This document shows positions 1 to 11,059 of a stretch of DNA of 64,000 nt, one piece after another. Location of the stretch: assembly GCA_963575745.1 (NCBI GenBank), contig CAUYUJ010007269.1, positions 167,501-231,500 on the forward strand, written 5' to 3'. Both the position numbers and the translations under genes were made by a program. The notes beneath the pieces are model-generated. The model saw only the letters and a list, made by a program, of their open reading frames with translations, was not told the DNA's origin and did not search any database. Origin of the DNA: Prorocentrum cordatum. Its lineage: Eukaryota; Sar; Dinophyceae; Prorocentrales; Prorocentraceae. The stretch's first letter is position 1; the number at the start of each line of letters is the position of its first letter.

Positions 1-340
1 GGCGGAGTCAGGGTCGAAAAACTAATGGGATTTACCACATGTCTGAAATTCGGCGGCACCCCTGACGCGGATCGGCGGAGTCAGGGTCGAAAAACAAATG
101 GGATTTCTGAAATCCAGCGGCACACCTGACGCAGATCGGCGGAGTCAGGGTCGAAAACCCATGGGATTTGCAACATTTTTGAAATTCGGCGGCACACCTG
201 ACGCAGATCGGCGGAGTCAGGGTCGAAAAACCTATTGGATTTGCCACATTTCTGAAATTCGGCGGCGCCCCTCATGCAAATCAGCAGGGTCAGGGTCGAA
301 AAATCAATGGGAATTGCCACATGTCCGAAATTCTGTGGGA
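1..340. repeat. Tandem repeat, 64-73 bp unit
   Basis: The motif GGCGGAGTCAGGGTCGAAAA recurs at about 1, 74, 138 and 210, with a diverged copy near 280. Each is followed by a TGGGATTT/CACATNTCTGAAATTCGGCGG segment. The array is cut by the window edge, so its full size is unknown. Short reading frames across it are products of the repeat. Confidence 0.9.
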
Positions 341-1338
341 AACCTCAGTGTACAGCATACGGAGGCAGGTTCAAAATGCAACACTGAGTTCAACAATATC
401 ATCAGAATCTCAATTTCTCTTGCCGATGCTGCTTCACGGCGGCGCCGAGGCCTCATGAGTTAGCTCTTGCATAGCCCATGATCCGAGAGAGGGGGCCGGC
501 GGCAGGGGGCGAACCCCTCCTGCATCCGTCCTCCTCCTGCTCATGTTCCTCCCCCCTTATCTCCGTGCTCCATCCACCGTTCATGCCCTCCTCTCCCCTC
601 GCCTCTCCTCCGCATCCTCCCCCCTCCCCCGCCCCTCTTCTCCTCCTCGATCGCTTATGATTTCCCTCCACCCCTGCCCGTCACCGCCTCACTCTTTTCT
701 GAACCCTGGCTCTCTGCCCCCTCCTCCCCGTTTCCACCACACCTTCATTTCAGCTACTGATTTTCAAACACTCTCTCTCTCTCTCTCTCTCATCCCCTCC
801 CTCAACCTGGGCAGTGCCCCAAGGACCGAGTCGTGACGGGGTCCACCATGTCGCCGCAATCGACAACAGGAAGAGGAGGGAGGGTGAGTAAAAGGCGCCC
901 CCATCCTCCCCACAGCCTGTTTGTATATACCGAGCCTGGCTCCCATCAGCCAATGCCCACCCCACAGCCTGCGGAATGTCATACCACTCGCGGCGCCCCG
1001 TAGAGTATCGCCCCGCCACTTGCCGATCAGCTGAGATTTCAAGGATGCATGAACAAACACTTTCAGAGGATCGCTCGCACCGTGCTCATATTGAACAAAC
1101 GAACTGCGCAAACATAGGCTTTCGGAGCTCCGCGCAGACTTCTTTCATCGAAGCTGGACCCGCCTCCCTGCTGGCGGGCGGAGCGCGCCAGGGGCGCCGC
1201 CGGTGGTGCTGCCAGAGGGGGGCCCGGCGCCGATCCACAACATCTGATCGGAGCTTTGAACATCCATGTTCAGTCCGTTGTTCTGTGAGCCGGGTGCTCG
1301 GCTCACCGTCGCCTCCCACTGCCGGCCGACACCCAGCC
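341..1338. other. Unassigned, pyrimidine-rich
   Basis: No supported gene. 500-770 is a C/T-rich stretch followed by a (CT)n run at 767-795. The rest is mixed GC-rich sequence with only short open frames lacking domain-like composition. Confidence 0.5.
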
Positions 1339-1524
1339 TTAAGTCGGGCCTGTCCCCCTAAAGGGGAATTTTCGACGAAACAAAAAAAATACACCCAAAA
1401 TGAGCCAAAAAAACGTCTGGGGACTACACTGTTTTGTTTTTTTTCCTTTTTGGGGGCATTGTTGGGGTATTTTCAAATTTTTCTTCGAAGCTCCCCCTAT
1501 AGGGGGGGGGCACGCCCGACTGAA
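1339..1524. mobile_element. Short TIR element, family A, copy 1
   Basis: The 186 bp element starts TTAAGTCGGGCCTGTCCCCC and ends with the imperfect inverted complement (GCCCGACTGAA). The interior is AT-rich with A and T runs and no coding capacity. It is flanked by a perfect 8 bp direct repeat, ACCCAGCC (1331-1338 and 1525-1532). TIRs plus an 8 bp target duplication are the hallmarks of a non-autonomous hAT-like MITE; the superfamily is inferred from duplication length only. Related copies lie at 2813 and 24042. Confidence 0.88.
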
Positions 1525-1735
1525 ACCCAGCCGGGGCGCTGCCGCCCGCTGCACGGCCAGGGCCGCGCCCTCTCCGCAGGGGGCGGGCCGCTCCCGTGCG
1601 GCCGCGGCCGCACACCCCGCTCCGCGGAGGCCGCTCGGGCGCCTCGGCGAGGGGCCGCCCCGCAGGCCTGCGCCGCCCACGCGGCGCGGTGCCGGGGCGA
1701 CGCGGCGCCCGGAGCGGGAGCGGCAACGGCCTGCT
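1525..1735. other. Extreme GC-rich spacer
   Basis: Almost entirely G and C, with many CpG and CCGCGG-like words. Open frames are a consequence of composition. No gene is supported. Confidence 0.5.
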
Positions 1736-1890
1736 CTCCTCCGCCCCCTCCCCCTCCTCGTCCTCCTCCTCCTCCTCCTCCTCCTCCTCCTCCTCCTCCT
1801 CGCCCTTGTCCTCGTCCTTGTCTTTCTCCTCCTCCTGCTCCTGCTCCTCCTCCTCCTCCTCCTCCTTCTCTTCCTCCTCCTCTCGCATCT
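1736..1890. repeat. (TCC)n polypyrimidine tract
   Basis: Long TCC/TCCT trinucleotide microsatellite with C and T interruptions. It produces artificial poly-Ser, poly-Leu, poly-Pro and poly-Glu frames in every reading frame. Confidence 0.95.
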
Positions 1891-2812
1891 GGCATCTTTC
1901 CTCCCCCCTCCTCCTGCCCCTCTCCGCCCTTTCTCTGAGGTCTCCTCTCTCGTCCTGTTCTGCCTTCCCCGTCCAGCATCCCTTCTGCCTCCCTCACCCC
2001 TACTTCAAGCATCATCCATCGCCTCTCACCTCACCTCCATTCCCACTCCCGTGAGGAGGGAACGCAACAAAAGGAGGGGGAGAATGAAACGGAGGTCGAG
2101 AAGAGAGAAGGCAGATGCGGAGGAGGATGAGCAGCAGGAACGAGGGGCAACGATGACCTTTGGAGGACAGAGGGCGGAGGACACGGGGTGGGGATGAGGA
2201 AACATAGAATGAGGAGGCGGAGGCGCAAGGAGAGGGAGAGGAGAGGGGAGGTGGAGCACAAAGAGGTGGGACGACGGGGGGGGCCAAGGAGGAACGAGCA
2301 TGAGGATGGAGACGGCAGGAGAACGGGAGGGGCACATCTCCCACGCGGCCTATCCATCGTCCCTCCCAGCGCCGCCTCGCACACGCGCAGGGAACTCGGC
2401 GGAGAGATTGAGAGGCCCAACTCGGAGCGATACCATTTGACAGATAGGGGAGCCGTAAGGATGTGCAGGCGGGAAGGGACAGCAATGACGACGGCAACGT
2501 CTGTATCTCGTTCATCTTCACGTCACCGGCGGGGCCGGCGAGAATCGTCGCGGCCAGTGAGCACGCGCGCTAGCGAGGACGCATCGAGGTGAGTAGGCCG
2601 AAGACAGGGAGAGAGGGACGCATCACACGATTAGGAGCTCGTGCGGGTAAAGCTCGAATCACGCACGGTGACTTTCGTCGTCAGGACACGTGGCAGACAA
2701 CAAGAGTCGGGGCGAACAACCAACTGCATGTCATCGTGCGCTTTCCATATAACGTACCGCTGCTCGTCTCCGAAATCCCTCACGCCATCTGTTCCAAGTT
2801 CCATACCTAAAG
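1891..2812. other. Unassigned, strand-asymmetric C/T then G/A rich
   Basis: 1891-2050 continues pyrimidine-rich; 2050-2340 is purine-rich (GGAGG words). No supported exon is visible. 2805-2812 is the left 8 bp target duplication of the next element. Confidence 0.4.
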
Positions 2813-2970
2813 TTAAGTCGGGCGTGTCCCCCTACAGGGGTATTTTCGATGTAAAAAGAAACATACCCCAAACATACCCCAAAATGTTCAAACATATTCA
2901 AAACAATTGTCCCCATACTATGTTTGACTATTTTGCAGATTCCCCCTGTAGAGGGACAGGCCCGACTTAA
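2813..2970. mobile_element. Short TIR element, family A, copy 2
   Basis: 158 bp, begins TTAAGTCGGGCGTGTCCCCC and ends GGCCCGACTTAA, an inverted copy of the start. Flanked by ACCTAAAG (2805-2812) and ACCTTAAG (2971-2978), an 8 bp target duplication with one difference. The interior contains repeated CATACCCCAAA words and no gene. Confidence 0.88.
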
Positions 2971-2978
2971 ACCTTAAG

Positions 2979-3450
2979 AGAGGTCCCCGAGGGCGCTACG
3001 CGCCCAGGGGAGAGCCACTGGCGAGACCACGCGACCCTGGGAACGCGAACACCGAAGGCGACAAACAACACCTGGCACCCCCCCACCTACCATATGCCGA
3101 CAGATGCATCCACGTCTTCGAGCGACCCTTTTGCGACGTGCTTCGCGAATTTGTGCGCGCGGCAATATGCTGCACCAAGAGGGGCCTGTGTGCAGACGTC
3201 AACTCCAAACGGACAACGCCGTGTCAACCGCTCAATCCATGTCATCGACGCCCCGACGCGCAAAGAAAAACACGTCGAGTCCGGCTCTGTGCTCACAAAC
3301 ATGTCCATCATCCTCGCAATTTCTCGCTGGTTGTGGCCCTTGGGGAAGAAGTCCTGCTTGGGCAACGAAGGAAAGCCAACCATTGCAGAAGGCTGAATGT
3401 GAGTCGCGAGAGGCATACGCCTCACCTACATTGTCATCTCCTTACCCGCT
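2979..3450. other. Unassigned
   Basis: Mixed-composition sequence. Overlapping short frames on both strands show no recognisable domain. Nothing else seen. Confidence 0.35.
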
Positions 3451-3491
3451 GCGCAACCTCCTCCATCCCCTCCTCCTCCTCCTCCTCCTCC

Positions 3492-3522
<31 letters not shown>

Positions 3523-3560
3523 TCTCCTCCTCCTCCTCCTCCTCCTCTTCCCGCCGCTAA
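3451..3560. repeat. (TCC)n/(TCA)n microsatellite
   Basis: TCC repeats enclosing a TCATCA run at about 3491-3520, followed by more TCC. The apparent serine, isoleucine or methionine runs in translation are artefacts. Confidence 0.95.
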
Positions 3561-4890
3561 CGCCATCCCCTCCTGCTCCTCTCCAGATTTGTGCATCATT
3601 CGTGCTGCTGTTGGTCATCCTCCATCCATGTCTGCTTTCCACCTCATTTCCACCTTCTTCCCCTCAGTCTCTACTGTCGTCCTCCTCCTCTTTCTCTCAA
3701 CTCCCCCGTGCCGTTCGATCATCTTGCTCCTTATCCTTCCCATGCGTTTGATCATCGTGTCGTTTTCTTGATCTTACTCATCATGACTGTTCCTCGTCGT
3801 CACGACCTCGTCGTCTTTCCTTAAGAACCCTCATCCTGATCCTCGTCGTATTTCCTCCCTCCCGCTCCAACGATATCCTCCCAAGTTTCCTTCCCCCACT
3901 CCTGGTCTCTGATACTTCATCCCCCATCCCGCTCCTCCCTCCCTGCCTTCCCCGTTTCCCTATGCCCTGTCACTATTTCCTCCGTCCTTCCTACCCTTCT
4001 CCTCCTCCTCCTCCTTCTCATTCTCCTCCCAACTCTTCTCCACCATCCTTACCCGATTCTCCTCCCCCTGCCCCTAAAACCTCCTCCTCCTCCTCCTCCT
4101 ACCCCTCCACTCTCCTCATGTGTCCTACGACGAAACCAAGACCGCGACAGCATCGGACCGGGACTCACCGGGTATCTCTGTGATCGGCGAATTCTGGAAG
4201 ATGTGTCGAGCGCGAACTGTTCTAAAAAGGAACTCCGGGAAGCTCTGACAGCGTTCCGCAAAGCTATAAAACGACTTATCCTGGTCATCGCCGCGCCCAG
4301 TACTCGCCAGCGACAGGAAAAAAAACGAGCCAAATGCCATGTGCCGTATTCGTCGTCCAGGGACCATTTCCGGGACCTGGGGACGTCAAAAACAGGTGGC
4401 CCAGGATGGAAAGCCGGCCTGGTGCAGGGGAGGGGTCCAGGAGGTCTAGTAGGAGGTCTAAGGAGGAGGAACGGGGGGCAGGAGGTGGAACGAGAGTGAA
4501 GGCGTAGACTTCGAGCATCTGAGATGGAGAGAAGGGAAGGGGGGAAGGGGGGGGAGAGGGAGAGGGACGAGGGAGGCCCTGGAGGGTTCCCTACGGAGGA
4601 CGGAGGAGGGTGGGGTGGCCTTCCAGCCTCAGAGATGAAGGAGGGAGGGAGACAGGAGGGAGGACGGTTCTCATAATATGGAGGCCCATAGGGCGCGGTA
4701 GGGTCGTTCCAGGGAGCTCTTCTGAGTTTGGGGGGGGGGATCTGGGGAGGAGCAGGAGCAGAAGGGGGCGTTCTATTGCGTCAATGCCCTCCTTTGTCAC
4801 CAGCATCTTACAATGATCCTCCCCAGCCAGCATCCACGTCCCTGGGCCCGAACCCCAAACAATGTCAGCCAGCGTGGATCCCAAACAGTA
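3561..4890. other. Unassigned; pyrimidine-rich then purine-rich
   Basis: 3561-4120 is C/T-rich with a short TCC run near 4080-4105. 4420-4760 is G/A-rich (GGAGG, GGGAAGG words). No exon could be supported on either strand. Confidence 0.4.
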
Positions 4891-4894
4891 CACT

Positions 4895-5032
4895 GTTGCA
4901 CTGCAGATGCGTCAGCTATGTGGTGCAAGCTACGTGGTGCAAGCTGTGTGGTGCCGTCTGCGTGGCGCAGACTGCGTGGTGAAAGTCTGCGTTTTGCCAA
5001 CTGCGTGGGTGCAGGCTACGCAGTGCACTGTT
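4895..5032. repeat. Degenerate ~16 bp GTGGTGCAAGCTACGT repeat
   Basis: Successive variants of GTGGTGCAAGCTRCGT and GTGGYGCAGACTGCGT. Similar words reappear at 63.7-64.0 kb at the other end of the window. Confidence 0.75.
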
Positions 5033-5037
5033 GAGGG

Positions 5038-5136
5038 GGCAAACAAACCTGCCTCGCTTTTGACCACAATCGCTTCCAAGAGATACCAAGCGATGCCAAA
5101 CTACGGCCTGTACTGGTCAGGCCGCTTGACGAGGAG
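5038..5136. repeat. Dispersed ~99 bp repeat, copy 1
   Basis: GCAAACAAACCTGCCTCGCT through GGCCGCTTGACGAGGA matches 22361-22459 closely, with roughly one difference per ten bases by eye. Both copies are on the + strand. No coding frame is shared convincingly. Confidence 0.8.
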
Positions 5137-5164
5137 AAACCAAAATGGTGCAGACAATCAAAAG

Positions 5165-5370
5165 GAACGTCAAAAACCAGAGGAGCACCGAAAACCACAG
5201 GTGCGCCGAAAACCAAAAGGGCGCCGAAAACCTACGAAGCGCCGAAAACTCAAGGGGCGCCGAAGCCCAACGGGGCGCCGAAAACCAAAGAGGCGCCGAA
5301 AACCAAAGAAGCGCCGAAAACCACAAGTACGCCGAAGACCAACGGGGCACCGAAAGCCAAATAAGGAAAG
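5165..5370. repeat. 15 bp minisatellite GCGCCGAAAACCAAA
   Basis: About a dozen imperfect copies of GCGCCGAAAACCAAA. Because 15 is a multiple of three, basic pseudo-peptides of the type RRKPK are generated in one frame. Confidence 0.9.
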
Positions 5371-5374
5371 CAGA

Positions 5375-5795
5375 TTCGAAGCCCCCCCCTTCAGCCAGGG
5401 CCCTCCAGCTGGAAACGCCAACAACAGAAGAAGGGGAGGGGGGATATCTTTGGAAGCCTCCCCCCCTTTGGAACGAAGAGCCTGGGCTTACCCCGGGCCC
5501 CGACAAGGAGGGGGGGTAGCTTCCAAGCCCCCCCCTTTAGCCAGGGAGGCCCCCAGCTACGAAATCCAAACAAAAGGAAGGGAGGATTGCTTCGGAAGTA
5601 CCTCCCCCTCCTTTGAAAGGGAAGCCTGGGCTGACCCCAGGACCCGAAAAAAGGGGGGTGGGGTAGCTTCCAAGCCCCCCTTTAGCTAGGGCCCCCCCAA
5701 AACTAATACATGCCCACAAAAGGGGGGGGGAGCTTCGGAAGCCCCCCCACCCTCTTTTCCAAAGGAGGGGGGGTAGCTTGAAGCTGGGGCCCCCC
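5375..5795. repeat. Tandem repeat, ~145 bp unit, about 2.7 copies
   Basis: The word AGCTTCCAAGCCCCCCC and relatives recur at about 5379, 5518 and 5668, each followed by TTTAGCCAGGG and, later, CCTTTGGAA and CCTGGGCTNACCCC. Units are C-run and G-run rich. Confidence 0.8.
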
Positions 5796-5829
5796 TGGTA
5801 GTGAGACGCGCCCTTTCAGATATGATTGC

Positions 5830-6003
5830 CCATCGGTCGGATGAAATGGGCTGAAGCATGAAGTAGGAAGGCTTTGGAAGTATATTTGATCTCCGCCTGC
5901 CCCCTGAGGAAGATAAAAAGAACACTCGAATATTGAAGAATCAAGGCGCTAAAAGTAGATCGGAATCTGGAACCCAGGAGCACCTGCTTTCAACAACCGA
6001 TGG
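5830..6003. mobile_element. Short TIR element, family C, copy 1
   Basis: 174 bp. The left end is CCATCGGTCGGATGAAATGG; the right end, read on the other strand, is CCATCGGTTGTTGAAAGCAG. The internal words GAAGTAGGAAGGC and GTAGATYGGRATCTGG are shared with the copy at 62775-62953. No coding content. A target-site duplication is not clear. Confidence 0.7.
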
Positions 6004-6199
6004 ATACCTTGGGCATCCAATTAGAATCCTCAGAAGAGTGCGCCTGACCCGGGACTCGAGACCGCTCGCCAGATAAACTCTGGAGGTATCCCAAATGCAA
6101 TACTGTATACGTTTTGTTATTTCTGGCACTCCCAGCAGGTTCCCGACGGCCGTTCGGCATACCGCGCCTCTTGTGGCTGGACCCCGAGACACATTGGAT

Positions 6200-6600
6200 T
6201 GACGGGCTAACATCCTGTTCGAGTCGGCCAAGATCGCCTTCAGGTTATCCCAAGATAGTTCAAGTGGCCTCCGAATTGGCTCAAGATGCCTCGAGACGGC
6301 CCCAAAAGGCAGCTCAAGAACCTTCAATACTCCCCAAGAGGGCTCCAGGAAGACCCCAACTTGGATCCTAAGAAGCAAGCATCACTGATGTTCCGGTATT
6401 GTGTGTTGATGTTTCAGTCCTAGCCTCTTTCGGGCCTCTAAAGCGCAAGACGGGCCAGCAGGCTCCCAAGATCACCCCCAAGACAAACAGAAACCCCGAG
6501 ATGGACCCAAGACGGCCCAACACAGTCGAAAGACAGCCCAAGATATCCCAACGACGGCCCAACAGTGGCCCCAAGAGGGGTATATTAGATTCCTTATAGA
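6200..6600 (+). repeat. Degenerate CCCAAGANGGC array
   Basis: Irregular ~10-12 bp words (CCCAAGA, CAAGACGGCC, CAAGAGGG) spaced without strict periodicity. The same words occur at 12.7-13.85, 15.2-15.75, 22.04-22.18, 52.48-52.85 and 53.14-53.34 kb, all reading CCAAGA on the + strand. TTGGCTCAAG at about 6275 is part of this array and is not taken as a spliced leader. Confidence 0.75.
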
Positions 6601-7322
6601 GTGTTCACATGGCCCCCCCGAAATGGGACGGGCCCCAAGGTTCCACCGCCCCACCCCACCCCCAAGTGGGATGGGGGTGGGGACGACGCCGACGACGACG
6701 ACGCCGACGGAAGACGGAGACGGACCACGACGACGACGAACCACCACACGCCCGCGGGGCGGAGGTGGGGGATCCGAGGTGTGGCGCGGCTCGGTGCTTA
6801 CCACTTTGCTCTACCCGTTTTTCTCTTTTCACCTTTTCCTTAATGAACCCCCCCCCCCCACCTCGGGCCCGCAGCCGAGGGGGAGGGGCAGGACACGTGG
6901 CTGCACGACGACGATCTACCGCCATGGCTGAGTGAGTGAGTGACTGGGCGGAAGGCGGCAGCACCGACCATGCACGCCACGCCCGCCGGGGTGCGACCAC
7001 AAAGGGGGGGGAACGAGTCCCTTCGCGAGGCCCTGTGACCCCTTTGTTATCGGATGTTCGCGGCGTCGTGCTCGGGCGCGCGCCGCCCTCGCGCCCCCCC
7101 CATCCACCGCCCTCCGCCTCCCTTCCTTCCCCTCCACACCAATGGGCCTCCTGTGCGTTTGTACGAAGTCAAAAAACAGCTCGCCGCTTGGGCCCTACCG
7201 CGAGCCCAGACGGCGAGCACAAATCGGGCGTAGCCCCGCACGCATTTGGATGCCCACGCTTCGTCCTCGTACTGCTCGGATGCCCCCAGCACGGTGAGCG
7301 CGTTGACGGCGTCCCAGACATT
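6601..7322. other. Unassigned; CGACGA run
   Basis: 6650-6760 contains CCCCACCC runs and a CGACGACG stretch. The rest is GC-rich mixed sequence with no supported gene. Confidence 0.4.
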
Positions 7323-8030
7323 GGTTGCGCCCTCGGCCGCCGAAAATCAAATCGTCTCCTGTCGGCTGCACCATGGGTTGCGCCCTCGGCGGCTGAGAAT
7401 AAAACCGTCGCTTATCGGTTGCGCCATAGGTTGTGCCCTCGGCGGCCGAGAATAAAACCGTCTCATACCAGTTGAGCCAAAGGTTGCGCCCTTTGCGGCG
7501 AAAAATCAAACTGTGTCCTATCCGGTTGGCTGCGCCATAGACTGCGCCCTCGGTTGAACCGTTTCCTGTAGGTTGCGCCATCTGTTGCGCCATCGGCCGC
7601 CGAGAATAATACCGTCTCCGAGTCGTTGCGCCATAAGTTGTACCGCCGGCCGCCGACAATACAGACGCCTCCTACCGGTTGCGCCATAGGTTGCGCCCTC
7701 GGCGGCGGAGAATAAAACCGTATCCTACTGGTAAGTTGCGCCCTCGGCCGCCGAGAATAACATCGTCTCCTACTGTTTGCACCATAGGTTGCGCCCTCGG
7801 CGGCTGAGAATAAAACCGTCTCCTATCGGTTGCGCCATAGGTCGCGCCCACGGCGGCCGAGAATAAAACCGACGCCTATCGGTTGCGCAATAGGTTGCGC
7901 CATCGGCCGCCGAACATAAAGCCGTCTCCGATAGGTGGCGTCATCCATTGAGCCCTCGCGGCCGAGAATAAAACCGTCTCTGGTCGGTTGCGCCATTGAT
8001 TGCGCCCTCGGCCGCCAATTATAATAACTC
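7323..8030. repeat. 53 bp satellite
   Basis: GGTTGCGCCCTCGGCGGCC followed by GAGAATAAAACCGTCTCCTA and GGTTGCGCCATA recurs with starts at 7323, 7376 and 7429, then through about 8030 with some indels (about 13 copies). A short block of the same satellite lies at 11808-11985. Confidence 0.92.
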
Positions 8031-8965
8031 ACTGCGTGCGACTCCCTATTAGAGCACCCTTCTTCTGAAGGTAATCTTGGATTATGAGATATTTAATGAG
8101 CGTCCAACCAGAAGCGCCATCTGTGCATCTCATAGTGTAGGGAAGTGCCATGGTGATCATCTGTCTATGATAGCTCTGTTATAGGAGCGCGTCTACGTGA
8201 GCGACGAGCACGCGCGCGCAGTTCGGCTGCACATCCAACGCATGTATATGTTCATCAGCAAGAATATGTCAGCACATAATTTTTGCGAGCGCAAAGAACA
8301 GAATGTCACTGCGCCGCAAACACCGCGGCAAAAGTCGCTCGCTTGCGCCGCCCACGCCAAGATGGGGCGACCTAAGAAAAGAAACCATTGAGAACTTCAC
8401 TCGGAGTGCCGCCCGCACGTGGCATCGGGTCATGTTTGGGCGAGCGCCAAAGAGAAACGTAGGATGATGGGGCAAAGTGAACACGTTCGCGCATTGGCCG
8501 TCCGCACTTGGCATCGGATCAGGTTTGACTCAGCGCGAAGGCAGGGAAATAGCTGGGCGCGGAGACAGAGGTAAAAACAAGCAGACAGTCGTCTGCGCTG
8601 GGCGTCGGGCTGCGCAGCGCCAGGCAAGCGGCAGAGGGATCTGGGCAACAAAAATGCCGTCCGCACTTGGCATCGGGCCAGAAAGAATACGGGCCGTCAC
8701 TCGTCCTCTGGCGGCGTTGCGCCGTGCTCCCCAGCTGGTGGGGCGGTTCTCGCCACCGTCGAGTCCTCAGACGCCGCGAAGCGTCGAAGAGCGCGTGTCA
8801 ATGACACTGGCGGACCTCTTCCCAAAAGCCAGCGAGGCGGCGGGCGCGCCGGCAACATGTCCGCCATCCGAGTGGCGCGGGAGAACATCACGTAGAGGTT
8901 CAACTACCAAGTGTCATCGTTGATGCCTCGTCGCCCCTGAGGCGCCAGGCGCGCGCAGTTAATGG
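8031..8965. other. Unassigned; small direct repeats
   Basis: No exon supported. CCGTCCGCACTTGGCATCGG appears near 8500 and 8657, with a variant near 8411, separated by about 90 and 155 bases. This suggests a decayed tandem repeat. Confidence 0.45.
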
Positions 8966-9899
8966 TCACTGCCCTTGCGAGGCAGTCGTCGTCAGGTAGT
9001 GCGCGCGCGAGAGCATGAAACCAAACCGCTTCGCGCGGTGCGCCGCGGACGAAGCCTCCCAGGTGAAGGTCGGCCCCATCAGGTGCATGCGGAAGAGGCC
9101 GCGAGCAATCTTCTCATCTTTGCCCACGTAGTCCATGAAATCTTTCCACGCGGGCGCCTCCGCGCCTCCGTGAAATCGTCGACCTGCAACCAGGTGCCAA
9201 AGGGCGAGCGGCGCGGCCTGAAAAGCTCGCCGGGGCACCCGCTGTGGTAGTTTAGCTGGTCGCCCGTTGCTCCTGGACCAAACCATATCTGCCATTGAGC
9301 TTGCCAACGAAACGAACCCGCACCCCCACGGGGGGGGGGGGCGCCGTGCATGCGGCCCGCGTTGTAAATGTTGGCGACGTTCAGCATCCTGGAGTACGAT
9401 TCTTTGTATTTGATGGTCTGCCATTCGTGTGCAGCCTGCTGGACAACCAACGACACCTCGAGCGCCCGGGCGTCGCGCCGCGCGCGCTCGGTGATCCAGC
9501 GGGCCAGAGGTTCCCAGTGCATGGCCAAGCCGTAGCACTCGAGGAACTCCTTCTGCGCGTGTCGTGGGACCAGCTCTGGCCTCGCGTCGGGGCGGCTGTC
9601 CTTCGCAAGCCACGCCTCGAAGGCCCTCCAGACAGGGTCGGGGGTCGGTGTGCCTTGCCGCATGCAGCTCAAGAGCTCTGCGATGGGATCGCCCTTGACG
9701 TAGCGCCCCGTTCCTTGGAACTCGATGACACTGGTGATCCTCTTGAAGACTCGGAGGGCGTTCTGAATCTCAAGCGAAGGCGGCTCCGAAAGCACGGCGT
9801 TGCCGTTTTCGTCTTTCTCGTTTGGGATCTGTCACGAGGCTGAGCTGCGCAGTCGGTGTCAACTGCAGGAAATCGCCCAGGCGGATGACGATTGGGCAC
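8966..9899 (-). pseudogene. Pif1-like helicase fragment, frameshifted
   Basis: Read from 9899 downward, the first residues are IVIRLGDFLQLTPTAQLSL, the GDFxQL Walker-B-region motif of Pif1-type DNA helicases. About 40 codons later comes RVFKRITSVIEF and KGDPIAELLSCMRQG, which fits the segment after motif III in Pif1 proteins (a vi.L...R...D..f..lL..iR.G pattern). The reading frame is broken at the AAA in CCCAAACGAG near 9810, where removing one A restores it. It changes frame again near 9160, continuing as WKDFMDYVGKDEKIARGLF to a stop at 8966. No Walker A or N-terminus is present. TTTGGTAG before 9899 could be an intron acceptor, so this may be one exon of a larger gene. Pif1-like helicases are multicopy in dinoflagellates and also occur in Helitrons; which applies here is not decidable. 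The residues after 9600 (WITERARRDARALEV) are unrecognised. Confidence 0.68.
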
Positions 9900-9959
9900 C
9901 TACCAAAGCTGCACCCTTGCTTCTTATAGTTGCCCTCTTATAATTGCCCACCTACCAAA

Positions 9960-10990
9960 GCTGCACCCTTGCTTCCTTTAGTTACCCGCGACTGAAGGTT
10001 GAACCCTTTCAAGTTACGTTTTCAGTCCGACTACAAGAAAGAGGGTGCACCTGTTCAAGTTCCCTGTCCCTGCCAATTGCTTCTCCAGTTCGACCGCGAG
10101 CGGGGAAGTGAACCTGTTCAAGTTCCCTGTCCCGCCCATTACCCAGGCACGGTGGCGAATATGGCCGAATGCCTTTAGTTGGGATCTCTTCCGAGTTTCC
10201 CCTGTCCAGGAGGTCCTTTCTGAGCCCCCGGAGCCGCCAGAAACGAACCCAAAACAATAGTTTTACCGTCATGGGGCCCTCCGGCGCGTCTCGTGACGAT
10301 TTTGCATCGCAAGCTATACTGATTTGCGCCAACTTTCAACGTCTCAAGTCCTGTTCCGCCCCGGATGGAAAAATTATCTCTCAAGCCCCTCGAACGCCCG
10401 CAAAAAAATTGCGCTAGTTCCCATGTACTACCAAACACGAAGCAAAACTCCTCTCTCCTCCTCCTCTCACATCCCTCAATCGTCCTACTCGTATGGGGGG
10501 AAAACCTTTTCAAGTTCCCTATCCAGTTCGAACGTCAGCGAGAAAGTAAACCTTTGAAAGTTCCCTGTCCCGCGGCTGAAGGGTGAACCTTTTTCAAGTT
10601 TCCCGTCTCATCCGACCACGAGTGGGAGTGAACCTTTTCAAGTTCCCTCTCTCCAGCCTGGAGAGTGAACCTTGTCAAGTTCCCTATCCAATTCGACCAC
10701 AAGCTGGAAAGTGGACCTTTTCAAGTTCCATTTCCCGCGACTGAAGGATGAACCTTTGCAAGGTCCCCTTCAGTCCGACCACGCGAGGGAAAATGAACCT
10801 TTTCGTGTTCCGTGTCCCTGCCTGGAGAGTGAACCTTTTTCAATTTGCCTCTCCAGTTCGACCACAAGCGGAAAAGTGGACCTTTTCTAGTTCCCTCTCC
10901 CGCAGCTAGGGAATGAACCTTTTACACGTTCCCTCCCGAGCAAAAAACGCACGCGGGATAATGAACCTTCTCAAGTCCCCTCCCCCGCTG
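9960..10990. repeat. Satellite with GAACCTTTTCAAGTTCCCT core
   Basis: At least 18 copies of GAACCTTTTCAAGTTCCCT spaced by roughly 40-60 bases, separated by variants of TCCAGTTCGACCACGAGCG. The region 10140-10480, including GGAGGTCCTTTCTGAGCCCC, is less repetitive. Confidence 0.9.
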
Positions 10991-11059
10991 ACGACGACAA
11001 GTTTTGAAAGCACCGGAGAGAAAGAAAACAACATCCCACGGTGACACAAGCTCTGCACA

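Noticed and set aside
976-1938. 320-codon plus frame
   Set aside because: Runs through MITE copy 1 and a TCC tract; coding interpretation contradicted by both.
4862-5689. 275-codon plus frame rich in Arg and Lys
   Set aside because: Generated by the 15 bp minisatellite and the ~145 bp tandem repeat.
6270-6285. TTGGCTCAAG, the last ten bases of the spliced leader
   Set aside because: Part of a degenerate CAAGA array, no longer match upstream, no gene follows.
7323-8030. Possible CRISPR-like array because of 53 bp regular spacing
   Set aside because: Repeat and spacer are not distinct: the entire 53 bp unit is repeated, as in a satellite, and the genome is eukaryotic.
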